DNA of 64,000 nucleotides from Desulfomicrobium orale DSM 12838 (GTDB lineage Bacteria > Desulfobacterota > Desulfovibrionia > Desulfovibrionales > Desulfomicrobiaceae): assembly GCF_001553625.1 (NCBI RefSeq), contig NZ_CP014230.1, forward strand, positions 806,001 through 870,000, written 5' to 3'. Below the pieces are notes generated by a model. The model saw nothing but the letters and a program-made list of their open reading frames with translations, was not told the DNA's origin and made no database searches. Positions 28,152 to 37,271 of the stretch are shown here, piece by piece. Numbering within the stretch: the first letter of the stretch is position 1; each line of letters starts with the position of its first letter. The translations under genes and the position numbers were made by a program.

Positions 28152-29171
28152 ATGGGAAAAACACGTATCGGAATCAACGGGTTCGGCCGTATTGGCCGCC
28201 AGGTGCTGAAGACCATCTGGGAGCGGCACCGCGACACTCTGGAAGTAGTGGCTATCAACGATCTTTTCGACACCAAGACCAACGCGCATCTTTTGCGGCA
28301 TGACACCTCCTACGGTAAATTCGCCGACACGGTGGATGCCACGGACGATATCATCCGCGTGAACGGGGAGTGGGAAATCCATAGTTTCGCCCAACGCGAT
28401 CCCAAACTCATTCCCTGGAAAAGCTGCAACGTGGACATCGTGATCGAGTCCACAGGCATTTTCCGGACCGGTCCGACGGCCGGGCAGCATCTGGAAAGCG
28501 GCGTCAAGAAGGTCATCATCACCGCGCCTTCCAAAGAGGAGGATTTGACGGTGGTTCTCGGCGTAAATGAGAAGGAGTATGATCCGGCCAGGCACCATGT
28601 CGTTTCCAATGCGTCCTGCACCACCAACTGCCTGGCCCCGGCCGTAAAGGTCATGCATGAGAAGTTCGGCGTGGCCAAGGGTGTTTTGACCACGGTGCAC
28701 GCCTACACCAACGACCAGCGCATTCTGGACCTGCCGCACAAGGATCTGCGCCGGGCCAGAGCGGCCGCCTGCAACATGATTCCCACCTCCACCGGAGCAG
28801 CCAAGGCCGTGGCCAAGGTCATTCCGGAAATGGCCGGGCGCTTCGACGGCTATTCCGTGCGCGTACCCGTTCCCGCCGTGTCCCTGGTGGATTTTGTGGC
28901 CGTTCTGGAGCGCGATACCACCGCCGACGAACTGAAGGCCGCCTTCAAGGACGCGGCGGAAGGAGCATTGAAAGGTATTCTGGGGTACTCCGAAGAAGCT
29001 CTTGTTTCTTCGGACTTCATCGCCGATCCGCGTTCCGGCGTGGTGGAGGCTGACTTTACCACTGTGCAGTCGGGCAATCTGGCCAAAGTGCTGATCTGGT
29101 ACGATAACGAATGGGGCTATTCCTGCCGGGTGGCGGACTTGGCGCATCTGATGGCCCAGAAAGGTTTCTGA
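28152..29171 (+). CDS. gap: glyceraldehyde-3-phosphate dehydrogenase (type I)
   Basis: The NAD-dependent phosphorylating GAPDH of glycolysis and gluconeogenesis. The 339 residues include INGFGRIGRQVLK at the NAD site, the catalytic Cys156 in NASCTTNCLAP, HAYTNDQRILDLPHKDLRRA, and WYDNEWGYSCRVADL near the end. The start at 28152 has GAGGGAG upstream. The 152 nt before it hold no gene. It ends in a strong hairpin terminator shared with the convergent gene. Confidence 0.96.
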   Translation: MGKTRIGINGFGRIGRQVLKTIWERHRDTLEVVAINDLFDTKTNAHLLRHDTSYGKFADTVDATDDIIRVNGEWEIHSFAQRDPKLIPWKSCNVDIVIESTGIFRTGPTAGQHLESGVKKVIITAPSKEEDLTVVLGVNEKEYDPARHHVVSNASCTTNCLAPAVKVMHEKFGVAKGVLTTVHAYTNDQRILDLPHKDLRRARAAACNMIPTSTGAAKAVAKVIPEMAGRFDGYSVRVPVPAVSLVDFVAVLERDTTADELKAAFKDAAEGALKGILGYSEEALVSSDFIADPRSGVVEADFTTVQSGNLAKVLIWYDNEWGYSCRVADLAHLMAQKGF

Positions 29172-29188
29172 TCATCTCTTGAGGCGCA

Positions 29189-29218
29189 AAAAAGGCGGCT
29201 TTCGGGCCGCCTTTTTTG
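29189..29218. terminator. bidirectional terminator between gap and the PilZ gene
   Basis: AAAAAAGGCGGC-TTTCG-GGCCGCCTTTTTT is flanked by A and T runs, so it can stop transcription from both sides. Confidence 0.85.
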
Positions 29219-29250
29219 TTGTCGGGAGATACGCGGGCGGACCCGCCTTT

Positions 29251-30597
29251 TCAGCGCATGAGATAAAAGCCCAGATCGCTGTCGTAGCTTTTCTGGTCCA
29301 CGAATTGACAGCCCACATAGCGGTCCCGGGCGTACTTCACCTGTGCCAGACGGATGATCTCCGTTCGCTTGGCGTCGTCCAGACGGAAATGCATCTTGAC
29401 GAGGCGGTTTCTGGTCAGGGTGTGGTACAGCATGGTGGTGAAGGCCGCTCCGTTCAGAGACAGGTTTTCCAGCAGGATGTCTCCAGCTTCCTGGTTGTCC
29501 GGGTCTTCGTAGCGTCCGGCCAGGCGGACGCTTTTACGGTAATGCTGACGGCGTTCCGTGGTCTGCTTCTCTTCGTTCAGGAGCGAGAAAAGGTTGCTGG
29601 CCATGCTCCGCAGCTTCCGGAATTCGGACTCATGGGGCTTGTTTACGCCGGGGATGCTCAAAAGGGCTGAAAAGTTTTCCCGGGTTCCGCTGTGTACATC
29701 CAGAGTCACAGACAGATTCGCTATGTCTCTTGCCGCACACTCGGAAGCGATTTTCATATTGACTCGTTCTTTGGCCTCGCGGGCGGCTGCTTCTCCCGTG
29801 TTGGGCATGATCACCGCAAGCTGCTTGGCCCCGATCCGGCATGGGATATCGGCCTTGCGGGATTCGCTGAGGAGAACGCTGCCCAGGATCTTAAGAAGTT
29901 TGTCGCCCATGCGCATCCCGTGTTCGGCGTTGATGTCCCTCAGGTTATCCAGAGTCAGGATCAGAACGCTCGACGGTATGTTGTAGCGGCCGCATCTTTC
30001 GATTTCACTGTGCATATGCCGGAGGAAACAGCGCCTGTTGGGGAGTCCCGTGAGAGTGTCCGTTTCGGAGAGGCGTTTCATCGCTCTGAAATAATAGACT
30101 CTTTCCAGGGCGAGAGAGGCCAGATTGGCGATACTTTCCAGTTCTTTCAGATTGTCGGGCGTAAAAGTGACTCCGCGATAGCTGTCCATGACTTCCATGA
30201 CGGCATAGACGAGATCGCCACTTCTTAAAGGTACGGCCATAATGGAAGTGACATCCTGGGTTTTCGCTGTCAGCCACTGCGTCTGGAAGCGCGGGTCTTC
30301 CCCGGTATCCTCCACGAGCAGGGACGTGTCCGTTTCCGCCACCCATCCCGCGATGCCCTTGCCTTTGCGCAGCCTTTTTCCTTCGAGCAGCTCCCGTTTG
30401 GCACCGACAACTTCGGAAAATACCAGCTCGCGGCTATCCGGCTCCACCAGCAGGACGGCGAAATGCTTGGCCTGGAAATACTGGGCCACATGGGTGCAAA
30501 GCTCGCTCAGCGTCCGTTGGATGCTGGGCGGACCGGAAAGATTTCGCAGTGCGTTCAGAAGCGTGTCGAGGCAGGATGAAAATCCGGAGGCATCCAT
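29251..30597 (-). CDS. GAF - degenerate GGDEF - PilZ protein
   Basis: A 448-residue cytoplasmic signalling protein. Residues about 25-165 form a GAF domain (AKHFAVLLVEPDSRELVF, GKGIAGWVAETDTSLLVED). Residues 175-340 are GGDEF-like with the start motif DTLTGLPNRRCF, but the signature loop reads CRIGAKQLAVIMP instead of GGDEF, so cyclase activity is unlikely. Residues about 350-448 are a PilZ domain with RKSVR (RxxxR) and NLSLNG (D/NxSxxG), the c-di-GMP contacts. AAGGAG lies 7 nt before the ATG. It probably responds to c-di-GMP; targets are unknown. Confidence 0.82.
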   Translation of the reverse strand: MDASGFSSCLDTLLNALRNLSGPPSIQRTLSELCTHVAQYFQAKHFAVLLVEPDSRELVFSEVVGAKRELLEGKRLRKGKGIAGWVAETDTSLLVEDTGEDPRFQTQWLTAKTQDVTSIMAVPLRSGDLVYAVMEVMDSYRGVTFTPDNLKELESIANLASLALERVYYFRAMKRLSETDTLTGLPNRRCFLRHMHSEIERCGRYNIPSSVLILTLDNLRDINAEHGMRMGDKLLKILGSVLLSESRKADIPCRIGAKQLAVIMPNTGEAAAREAKERVNMKIASECAARDIANLSVTLDVHSGTRENFSALLSIPGVNKPHESEFRKLRSMASNLFSLLNEEKQTTERRQHYRKSVRLAGRYEDPDNQEAGDILLENLSLNGAAFTTMLYHTLTRNRLVKMHFRLDDAKRTEIIRLAQVKYARDRYVGCQFVDQKSYDSDLGFYLMR

Positions 30598-30684
30598 GAA
30601 TATCTCCTTGGCAGAGCCTGAGGCTCTGGGGATGGACGGTGCATCAGGTGATTCTATTTCCCATTATTGATACACGGTTATATG

Positions 30685-31977
30685 TCAAATATCCTGTAGC
30701 CTGCAGACGACGATTTCCGAGCTCCGCGTTTTTGCCCAGCTTTCCAGAGCGGCCAGCGTGGATGGGTACGGGTGCCCGATGACGACGGCCGTGCCGTTTT
30801 TTCTGGCCAGGGTCTCCGCTTTCTTGAGTTGCAGCATGATAGCGTGTTCCTTGGGCGTGTTGTCCAGAAAAATGTGACGTCTGTACTGGCGCATGCCTAA
30901 GGCCGCACTGACGCTGGCTACACATGTTTTGGGCGTGGTCACGCTGTCCAGAAAGAGTTTTCCGCGTCCTTTGAGGTGGGCCAGAATGATGTGCATGGCT
31001 TTCCTGTCCTGGGTCAGCCTGGAGCCCATGTGATTGTTCACTCCATCGACTTCCGGCAGGCGGGCGAGGTTGGCGGCCAGGATCCGTTCCAGCTCTTCCG
31101 GAGACATGTCCACGCGCAGGGTGCCCGGCCCGGAATCGGCCTTTTGCGGGTACCCTTCGGGTTCGCAGGGAAGGTGCAGGAGCAGCTCCAGATTTTTTTG
31201 CCGGGCCACAGCGGCCACTTCCCGCGCCTTGGTGTTGTACGGCAGCACGGAAAACGTGACCGGAAAGGGCAGTCCGGCCAGGCGGCGGGCTACGGCGGTG
31301 CTTTCACCGAGATCATCGATGACGATCACCAGTCTGGGAGCCGAGCCGGAGAAGGCGGACTGCTCCGGCGGCATCGTCAGCGGAAGAAACAGATGGTGGG
31401 TAGGCTCCCCGAAAATGGAGATTTCCAGATCCCGTGGGTTTTCATTGACCGTCCCCAGCCGGGCGTCGGGAGCGAGTCTGTCCAGATTCCGGCGCAGTTC
31501 CGCCAGAAAGGGAAAAATATCCTGCTGCTCGCCGATGGTCAGATTCTGGTAGAAAAACTCCTGCCCGCCGTACTTGCGCGCTTCCACTGTCTTGTGGCGA
31601 AGCATGCTCTGGGATTGCCCCACAGCGGTCAGGGATTGCAGAATAGCCAGATCCACCTGCCGGACTTTGGCTTCAAAATCATCGGGCTGGACTTCATACT
31701 CCCGCGGCGGCTTTTCTTCCCCGGACGGGCCAGGCGGCACGGGCGGCTGCGGTACGGCCGGGCGTTTGGCCGGGGAAGATGGCTTGGTCGTGGCACCCGC
31801 AGACACGGGGGACTTTTCTTCAGAACGCGGCGGAACCTGAGACATCCGCAGCAGTGTGAATAGCGTCAGCCCGGCCAGGGCCACAACGGAGAGCCAGAGA
31901 AGGGCTCTGAACAGGGGAAACCGGGAACGGGAGCGCCTGGCCGGAGCTTTTCTGCGTTTTCGTTTCTTGGGCGGCAT
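30685..31977 (-). CDS. divergent polysaccharide deacetylase family protein (YibQ-like)
   Basis: A 430-residue protein with a basic N-terminus, one membrane anchor (residues about 22-45), a Pro-rich linker, and a C-terminal domain of the divergent polysaccharide deacetylase type with RLVIVIDDLGES, LPCEPEGYPQK, NNHMGSRLTQD, FLDSVTTPKT and GTAVVIGHPYPSTL. Asp and His residues at the usual metal positions are present. It is likely periplasmic and acts on envelope glycans. It lies downstream of envC and ctpA, a common arrangement in related bacteria, but a terminator separates it from ctpA. Confidence 0.82.
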   Translation of the reverse strand: MPPKKRKRRKAPARRSRSRFPLFRALLWLSVVALAGLTLFTLLRMSQVPPRSEEKSPVSAGATTKPSSPAKRPAVPQPPVPPGPSGEEKPPREYEVQPDDFEAKVRQVDLAILQSLTAVGQSQSMLRHKTVEARKYGGQEFFYQNLTIGEQQDIFPFLAELRRNLDRLAPDARLGTVNENPRDLEISIFGEPTHHLFLPLTMPPEQSAFSGSAPRLVIVIDDLGESTAVARRLAGLPFPVTFSVLPYNTKAREVAAVARQKNLELLLHLPCEPEGYPQKADSGPGTLRVDMSPEELERILAANLARLPEVDGVNNHMGSRLTQDRKAMHIILAHLKGRGKLFLDSVTTPKTCVASVSAALGMRQYRRHIFLDNTPKEHAIMLQLKKAETLARKNGTAVVIGHPYPSTLAALESWAKTRSSEIVVCRLQDI

Positions 31978-31982
31978 GGAAT

Positions 31983-32013
31983 AAAAAAGCCGGGCGGTTT
32001 CTGGCCGCCCGGC
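31983..32013 (-). terminator. terminator of ctpA
   Basis: On the minus strand GCCGGGCGG pairs with CCGCCCGGC around a 7-nt loop and is followed by six T residues. It lies within 40 nt of the ctpA stop, immediately before the deacetylase start. Confidence 0.8.
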
Positions 32014-32019
32014 GAAAGG

Positions 32020-33294
32020 CTAGTTGGACAGTTCCATGAAGCGGGGCAGGGATTTGACCAGATTCAGCCCCATGCGCAACTGGTTATCCCTGGCCAGCAG
32101 TTCCTTGGCGTCCGAAGTCTCTTTGGGCGCGGACGCGTTGCTGTCGGGGTTGTCCAGATGTTTGGCCAGATTGGCCTCGCGGAAGTCGCCCAGCAGGGGC
32201 TCTTCTTCCGTGTCCGGCATGGCCAGAGCCAGCTCCACATCGGGTTCGATGCCTTCGGCCTGGATGGAGCGGCCGCTTGGCGTGTAGTAGAGGGCGATGG
32301 TCAGCTTGACGGCCGAGCCGTCGGACAGGGGCATGATGGTCTGCACCGAGCCTTTGCCGAATGTCCGTTCGCCGACCAGAATGGCCCGCTTGCGGTCCTG
32401 AAGTGCTCCGGCCACGATTTCCGAGGCCGAGGCCGATCCGGCGTTGATCAGCACCACCACCGGGCAGGTCAGGTCCGCGGGCTGCTTGGAGGCCGTTTCA
32501 TCCCGTCTGCTTTTGGGATCGCGGCCCTGAGTGTAGACGATGAGGCCGTCACGCAGAAACATGTCTGCCACGGAGACGGCTTGGTTGAGCAGTCCGCCGG
32601 GGTTGTTGCGCAGATCCAGAACAATGCCTTTGAGGGGGGTGGCGGCCGTGTATTCCTGTATCTTGCGGCGCAGGTCCTCCGTGGTGTTGGCCTTGAAGTC
32701 GGTCAGGCGGACGTGCAGGTAGCCCGGCTCCAGCTCTTTGGTCTTGACGCTGATCAGGGGAATGATGCCGCGCACGATGGTGATTTTTTCCGGCACCTGG
32801 GAGTCTTTGCGCAGGATGGTCAGCACCACGGGTTCGCCCTTGGGGCCGCGGATTTTGGATACGGCATCCTCCAGAGAGATATCCATGGCGGACTGGCCGT
32901 CGATTTCCACAATGGTGTCTCCGGGCTTCAACCCGGCCTTGTCCGCCGGAGTATCCTCGATGGGCGCGATGACGGTCAGCCGCTTGTCGCGCACGCCGAT
33001 CTGCACGCCGATGCCGCCGAATTCACCCTGGAATTCCTCCTGCATCATCTTGAACTTGTCGAGGCCGATATAGGTGGAGTGAGGATCAATGGAATTGAGC
33101 ATGCCCTGGATGGCTCCGTGGATCAGGTCCGTGCGGTTCACTTCCTGGACATAGTTTTTCTCGATGAGATCCAGCACCTGGCTGAACTGTTTGAGCGCTT
33201 TGTACTGATCGGTGTCCCTGGTCTGGCTGGACGAAGCCGTGCCGCAAAGAATGATCAGCAGAAGCATCGTGCCACAGATATGGCTGAGACGCAT
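32020..33294 (-). CDS. S41 family carboxy-terminal processing protease
   Basis: A 424-residue periplasmic serine protease. The N-terminus MRLSHICGTMLLLIILCGTA is a signal peptide. A PDZ domain at about 85-165 has GGIGVQIGVRDKRLTVIAP and AGLKPGDTIVEIDGQ. The S41 core has VLDLRNNPGGLLNQAV, the nucleophile Ser in NAGSASASEIVAGALQDRKR, and the Lys four turns later in GERTFGKGSVQTI. ATG 33294 has GGGGGAGG upstream. It follows envC by 87 nt. Such proteases often control cell-wall hydrolases, which fits the neighbour. Confidence 0.93.
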   Translation of the reverse strand: MRLSHICGTMLLLIILCGTASSSQTRDTDQYKALKQFSQVLDLIEKNYVQEVNRTDLIHGAIQGMLNSIDPHSTYIGLDKFKMMQEEFQGEFGGIGVQIGVRDKRLTVIAPIEDTPADKAGLKPGDTIVEIDGQSAMDISLEDAVSKIRGPKGEPVVLTILRKDSQVPEKITIVRGIIPLISVKTKELEPGYLHVRLTDFKANTTEDLRRKIQEYTAATPLKGIVLDLRNNPGGLLNQAVSVADMFLRDGLIVYTQGRDPKSRRDETASKQPADLTCPVVVLINAGSASASEIVAGALQDRKRAILVGERTFGKGSVQTIMPLSDGSAVKLTIALYYTPSGRSIQAEGIEPDVELALAMPDTEEEPLLGDFREANLAKHLDNPDSNASAPKETSDAKELLARDNQLRMGLNLVKSLPRFMELSN

Positions 33295-33381
33295 GATATC
33301 CTCCCCCAAAGAATGACGAAATATATTGAAATCACGAAAAATCACGAATCCGCGCCGGCATGTGCCACCCGTGTTTTTTCA

Positions 33382-34503
33382 TCACGATTGCAACCAATTC
33401 AACGGATTGACGGCTTTCTGCCGGAAACGCAATTCAAAGTACAGTCCATTGCCGCCGGCCGCCGGGTAAAAACCGCATACGCCGATCTGCTGGCCGCGCT
33501 CCACTTCCCGTCCGACGGTGACCTGGGTTTCGGACAGAAACGCGTACAGGGAGTAGTAGTCCTCGCCGTGAAAAATAATGACCACCTGCCCGAATCCGCG
33601 CAGCTGGTCGTTATGCACCACCTTGCCCCAGGACATGCTGCGCACCGGCGTACCCGCGGGCAGGGCCAGTCCGACACCGTTGCTGCCCGGATTCTTATCC
33701 GGAGCGAAGGAGACCACTCTTTTTCCTTTGGCGGGCCAGGCCAGTTTCCCCTGCAGTTTGGAAATTTTTTTGGTGGATTGCAGGCTGATCTGATGCTTCA
33801 GTCTGGCGATGGAGCCCGCCAGATCGTGGAGTTCCTTTTCGCTTCGGGCCTTTCGGGCGCGGACCTCCTTTATCTCTTTCTGGAATCGCCCTTTCTTTTT
33901 GTCCAGGCTGGCGCGGGAGGCCTTGATTTTCTCCAGCTGGGCCGCGACCCTGGCCGCATTCTGGTCCAGCGCCGCCTGTTCGTCGGCCACGGTCTGGCTC
34001 TGGCGTTCGATGTCTTCGCGCAGAAGCCGGGCCTCGCGGTACAGGGCGGAAATCCATTCCTCCTCGCGGTCGGCCGAAGCCCACTGCTCCGGAGCGGAAA
34101 GGCCCCGGTCCCTGGCGGACAGATAAATGGGCCACAGGGTACGCAGCAGAACGGCCAGATGCGAGGCGGTTTCTTCCCGTTCAGCCAGAAGAGTCGTCAA
34201 CTGCCGCGCTCCCTCGTCCTGCTTTTTTTCGAGCTGCTCCAGTTCCTGTTCCAGGCGGGCCAGTTCCTCTGCTGAACCTTTGATGGACGTTTCCAGATCG
34301 GCCAGGTTTTTGTGCAGGGTACGTTCCTTTTCCGTGAGGGCGTGCACCGCTTTTTTCTGGTCGGCCAGCTGCTTGTTTTTTCTGGTTATTTCGCTTTCCA
34401 GATCGGCCCAGGCGGAACCGGCCGCAAAAATGAGCAGCAGGAGCGGAAGGAAGATGCGATTCCAGACCAAGGCGGGCAACCAGCCGGAAAGCATGCGGTT
34501 CAT
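33382..34503 (-). CDS. EnvC-like murein hydrolase activator (degenerate LytM)
   Basis: A 373-residue secreted protein with a signal peptide (residues 1-33, ending AGSAWA), a long coiled coil at about 35-250 rich in Glu, Lys and Leu, and a C-terminal LytM/M23 domain. The zinc ligands are lost: the HxxxD position reads GSNGVGLALP and the HxH position reads GLYFELR. This matches EnvC-type activators, which switch on amidases during cell division rather than cutting peptidoglycan. It is followed by ctpA in the same direction. Confidence 0.88.
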   Translation of the reverse strand: MNRMLSGWLPALVWNRIFLPLLLLIFAAGSAWADLESEITRKNKQLADQKKAVHALTEKERTLHKNLADLETSIKGSAEELARLEQELEQLEKKQDEGARQLTTLLAEREETASHLAVLLRTLWPIYLSARDRGLSAPEQWASADREEEWISALYREARLLREDIERQSQTVADEQAALDQNAARVAAQLEKIKASRASLDKKKGRFQKEIKEVRARKARSEKELHDLAGSIARLKHQISLQSTKKISKLQGKLAWPAKGKRVVSFAPDKNPGSNGVGLALPAGTPVRSMSWGKVVHNDQLRGFGQVVIIFHGEDYYSLYAFLSETQVTVGREVERGQQIGVCGFYPAAGGNGLYFELRFRQKAVNPLNWLQS

Positions 34504-34536
34504 GGGCGTTCTGGATGATGCTTTTTGCCTGGGAGG

Positions 34537-35196
34537 TCAAGGTTCGCGGTCAAGAAACGGAGCCAGCGGACAGCCCGCGCAACGGGGCGTTTTTTTGGCG
34601 CACCACGTTTTTCCCACCCGGACCAGCAGGGCGTGGAATTCATTGAACAGCGGTGTGTCCGCAGGCAGCACGTCCATGAAGTAATCGCGCAGTTCCTCGT
34701 ACCCGATGTCTTCGGGCACCAGCCCGTGCCGGTTCAGGATGCGCCTGGTGTAGGCGTCTACCACGAAGGAGGGAAAATCGAGGGCGTAGAGCAGGATGGA
34801 ATCGGCCGTTTCCGGTCCGATGCCCGAGATGTCGAGCAGCCGGGCTCGCAGGGTGCTCATGTCCCGGGAGCGCAGTTCCTCCATGTCGAGGTCGCAGGTT
34901 TCGTGCAGGAAGTGGAGAAAATTGCGGACGCGCCGGGCCTTGATCCGGAAAAATCCGGCCGGGCGGATGAGTTCGGCCAGGGCCTGTTCCGGCAGTTCGT
35001 ACAGGGCCGGGGGGTGCAGAAGGTTTTCGGAGCGCAGGTTGTGCAGGGCCTTTTCCACGTTCGTCCAGGCCGTGTTCTGGGTCAGAATGGCTCCCAGGGC
35101 GATCTCAAAGGGCGTTTCACCCGGCCACCAGTGGCTCGGGCCCAGTCCGGCCAGCATGGCGTCGTGGACGCCAAGGAGCAGGGCTTCGCGTTTCAT
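34537..35196 (-). CDS. HhH-GPD DNA glycosylase (MagIII/endonuclease III-like)
   Basis: A 219-residue base-excision glycosylase. The helix-hairpin-helix is DISGIGPETADSILLYALD; the Nth lysine position holds Glu while the catalytic Asp is kept in SFVVDAYTRRIL. That makes a monofunctional 3-methyladenine-type glycosylase likelier than an AP lyase. The C-terminal iron-sulfur motif shows only three cysteines, CAKKTPRCAGC, and the expected fourth is absent. It overlaps prmA by 4 nt. Confidence 0.85.
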   Translation of the reverse strand: MKREALLLGVHDAMLAGLGPSHWWPGETPFEIALGAILTQNTAWTNVEKALHNLRSENLLHPPALYELPEQALAELIRPAGFFRIKARRVRNFLHFLHETCDLDMEELRSRDMSTLRARLLDISGIGPETADSILLYALDFPSFVVDAYTRRILNRHGLVPEDIGYEELRDYFMDVLPADTPLFNEFHALLVRVGKTWCAKKTPRCAGCPLAPFLDREP

Positions 35197-36041
35197 GCGC
35201 GGAACAGGAGCAGAACCCAGTCCTGGGCGCGGGTGATTTCCGGCTCGGGCAGGCCCTGTTTCATGTAGGCTCTGGCTAACCGGTCGGCCTGGTCCTGGAG
35301 GATGCCGGACAGCATGAGCACGCCGGGCCGGGCCAGACAGGCCGCGATACCTCCAGCCATGTCCACCAGCGGATTGGCCAGGATGTTCGCCAGGATCAGG
35401 TCGAAGCGGCCACCGGCGGCCTCAATGCCGCCCGTACGCAGGTCCAGCAGTTTTTCCACGCGGTTCATGGCCGCATTTTCCCGGGCGTTGTCGATGGCTA
35501 CGGAATCGATATCAAGCCCCAGACCCGTCAATCCCAGTTTGGCGGCGGAGATACCCAGAATGCCCGAGCCCGTGCCCAGATCCAGAAAAGTCTGGCCGGG
35601 CCGGATGCGTCCCTCTTCAGCCAGGCGGACCAAGCCGTGCAGGCACAGGGACGTGGTCTGGTGGTGCCCGGTGCCGAAGGCCATCTTGGGTTCGATCAGG
35701 ATGGGCTCGGCCTCTTGGGGCGTATCCGCCATCCATGCCGGAAGCACGACGAAACGCGAGCCGATGGGGATGGGCGTGAAATACTTCTTCCAGGCGCTGG
35801 TCCAGTCCGCGTTGTCCACGGTGTCCGTTTCCATGCGGAGAGCAGGACAGGCTTGGTGCAGCACGGCCTGAAGCCCGGCGGACTGTTCCGGCCGGTCGAA
35901 ATGGACGGTCAGGCGGCGCAGCCCGCCCTCCGTTCCATCATCCTGCCAGCCCCAGAGCGCGTGCAGAAAAAGCAGCCCCGTCAGCAGATCTTCGTGATCA
36001 GGAGGAAAAAAAAGGCGCAGGCGGGAAAGTTTACCGGTCAT
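35193..36041 (-). CDS. prmA: ribosomal protein L11 methyltransferase-like protein
   Basis: A 282-residue SAM-dependent protein methyltransferase. The central region ADWTSAWKKYFTPIPIGSRF and EPKMAFGTGHHQTTSLCL are PrmA hallmarks, followed by the SAM motif FLDLGTGSGILGISAAKLG, GLDIDSVAIDNARENAAMN and LILANILANPLV. It is expected to trimethylate ribosomal protein L11. The gene starts 12 nt after argD and overlaps the glycosylase gene as ATGA. Confidence 0.92.
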   Translation of the reverse strand: MTGKLSRLRLFFPPDHEDLLTGLLFLHALWGWQDDGTEGGLRRLTVHFDRPEQSAGLQAVLHQACPALRMETDTVDNADWTSAWKKYFTPIPIGSRFVVLPAWMADTPQEAEPILIEPKMAFGTGHHQTTSLCLHGLVRLAEEGRIRPGQTFLDLGTGSGILGISAAKLGLTGLGLDIDSVAIDNARENAAMNRVEKLLDLRTGGIEAAGGRFDLILANILANPLVDMAGGIAACLARPGVLMLSGILQDQADRLARAYMKQGLPEPEITRAQDWVLLLFRA

Positions 36042-36053
36042 GGGAACCTCGAC

Positions 36054-37271
36054 TCATTCCGGAGAAGCGGGGGAGTCCGCGCGGCCGGACAGGATTTCAT
36101 CCAGGGCCTGGGCGAAGCCTTCCAGTTCCCGCTGGGTGATGACGAGGGGCGGCAGAAGGCGCAGCACCGTTCCCTGGGTCAGGTTCAGCACAAAGCCTTT
36201 GTCCAGCAGGGCGCGCCAGATATCGGCTCCGGGCCGGGCAAGCTCGATGCCGACCATGAGGCCGAGGCCCCGGATCTGGACAATCTGTCCTGGGTGCCTG
36301 TCTTTGACCCGTTCAAGTCTGTTCCGGAACCACTCGCCAAGGCTGGCGGCCTGCTCGCAGAGCCCGTCGCGTTCGATGATGTCGATGACCTTGGCGGCCA
36401 CGGCGCTGATCAGGGCGTTGCCGCCGAAGGTGGTGCCGTGGCTGCCGGGCGGAAATCCTCCGGCCACCTCCTCGGTGCACATGACCGCGCCCATGGGCAG
36501 CCCCCCGGCCAGAGCCTTGGCCGCAGTGATTATCTGGGGCTTGAGGCCGAAATGCTGATGGGCCCAGAACTTTCCGGTGCGGGCTATGCCGGTCTGGATT
36601 TCGTCGACCATGAGCAGGACTCCGCGATCCGCGCACAGCTTTTCCAGTCCGTGGGCATAGTCTTCGGGAAGCGGGATGACGCCGCCCTCGCCCTGGATGG
36701 TCTCGACAAGCACGGCGGCGGTGCGTGGGCTCATGATCCGCTCCATCGCCGTGAGATCGCCGAAAGGGGCCAGGGCGAAACCCTCGGGCAGAGGGCCGAA
36801 ATGGGTCTTTATCTTGTCCTGGCCCGTGGCGGTCAGGGTGCCCAGGGTCCTTCCGTGAAAGGAGCCGGACAGGGTGATGATTTCGTACCTGTCCTCTCCC
36901 CGGACCTCGCGCATGAACCGCCGGGCCAGCTTGATGGCCCCCTCGTTGGCCTCGGCTCCGGAATTACAGAAAAAGACGCGCTGGAGATGCGTGGTGGCCA
37001 GAAGCTTCCGGGCCAGTTCCACCTGCTCTTCCTGATAGAACAGATTGGAGGCGTGTACGAGCTTTCTGGCCTGGGCGGCCATGACTTCCGCCAGTTCGGG
37101 GTGACAGTGCCCCAGATTGCAGACCGCGATTCCCGCCAGAAGGTCCGTATAAACCCGGCCTTCGGGCGTATACAGTCTGGTGCCCTGGGCCCGGCTGACA
37201 GCCAGGGGGTAGCGGCCGTAGGTCCGGCACAGCAGGGCAGATTCGTTCTTTTTGATGTCTTCGGTATTCAT
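36054..37271 (-). CDS. argD: acetylornithine aminotransferase
   Basis: A PLP enzyme converting N-acetylglutamate semialdehyde to N-acetylornithine in arginine synthesis. It may also serve lysine synthesis. The 405 residues show FCNSGAEANEGAIKLARR, LSGSFHGRTLGTLTATGQ, the cofactor Asp in LLMVDEIQTGIARTGKF, and the Schiff-base Lys in IITAAKALAGGLPMGAV. ATG 37271 is favoured over 37286 since GGAGA then lies 8 nt upstream. It heads the minus-strand operon argD-prmA-glycosylase-envC-ctpA. Confidence 0.93.
   Translation of the reverse strand: MNTEDIKKNESALLCRTYGRYPLAVSRAQGTRLYTPEGRVYTDLLAGIAVCNLGHCHPELAEVMAAQARKLVHASNLFYQEEQVELARKLLATTHLQRVFFCNSGAEANEGAIKLARRFMREVRGEDRYEIITLSGSFHGRTLGTLTATGQDKIKTHFGPLPEGFALAPFGDLTAMERIMSPRTAAVLVETIQGEGGVIPLPEDYAHGLEKLCADRGVLLMVDEIQTGIARTGKFWAHQHFGLKPQIITAAKALAGGLPMGAVMCTEEVAGGFPPGSHGTTFGGNALISAVAAKVIDIIERDGLCEQAASLGEWFRNRLERVKDRHPGQIVQIRGLGLMVGIELARPGADIWRALLDKGFVLNLTQGTVLRLLPPLVITQRELEGFAQALDEILSGRADSPASPE

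Noticed and set aside
32158-34275. Plus-strand open frame of 705 codons
   Set aside because: It spans two well-supported minus-strand genes (ctpA and envC) and the gap between them, with no motif of its own.
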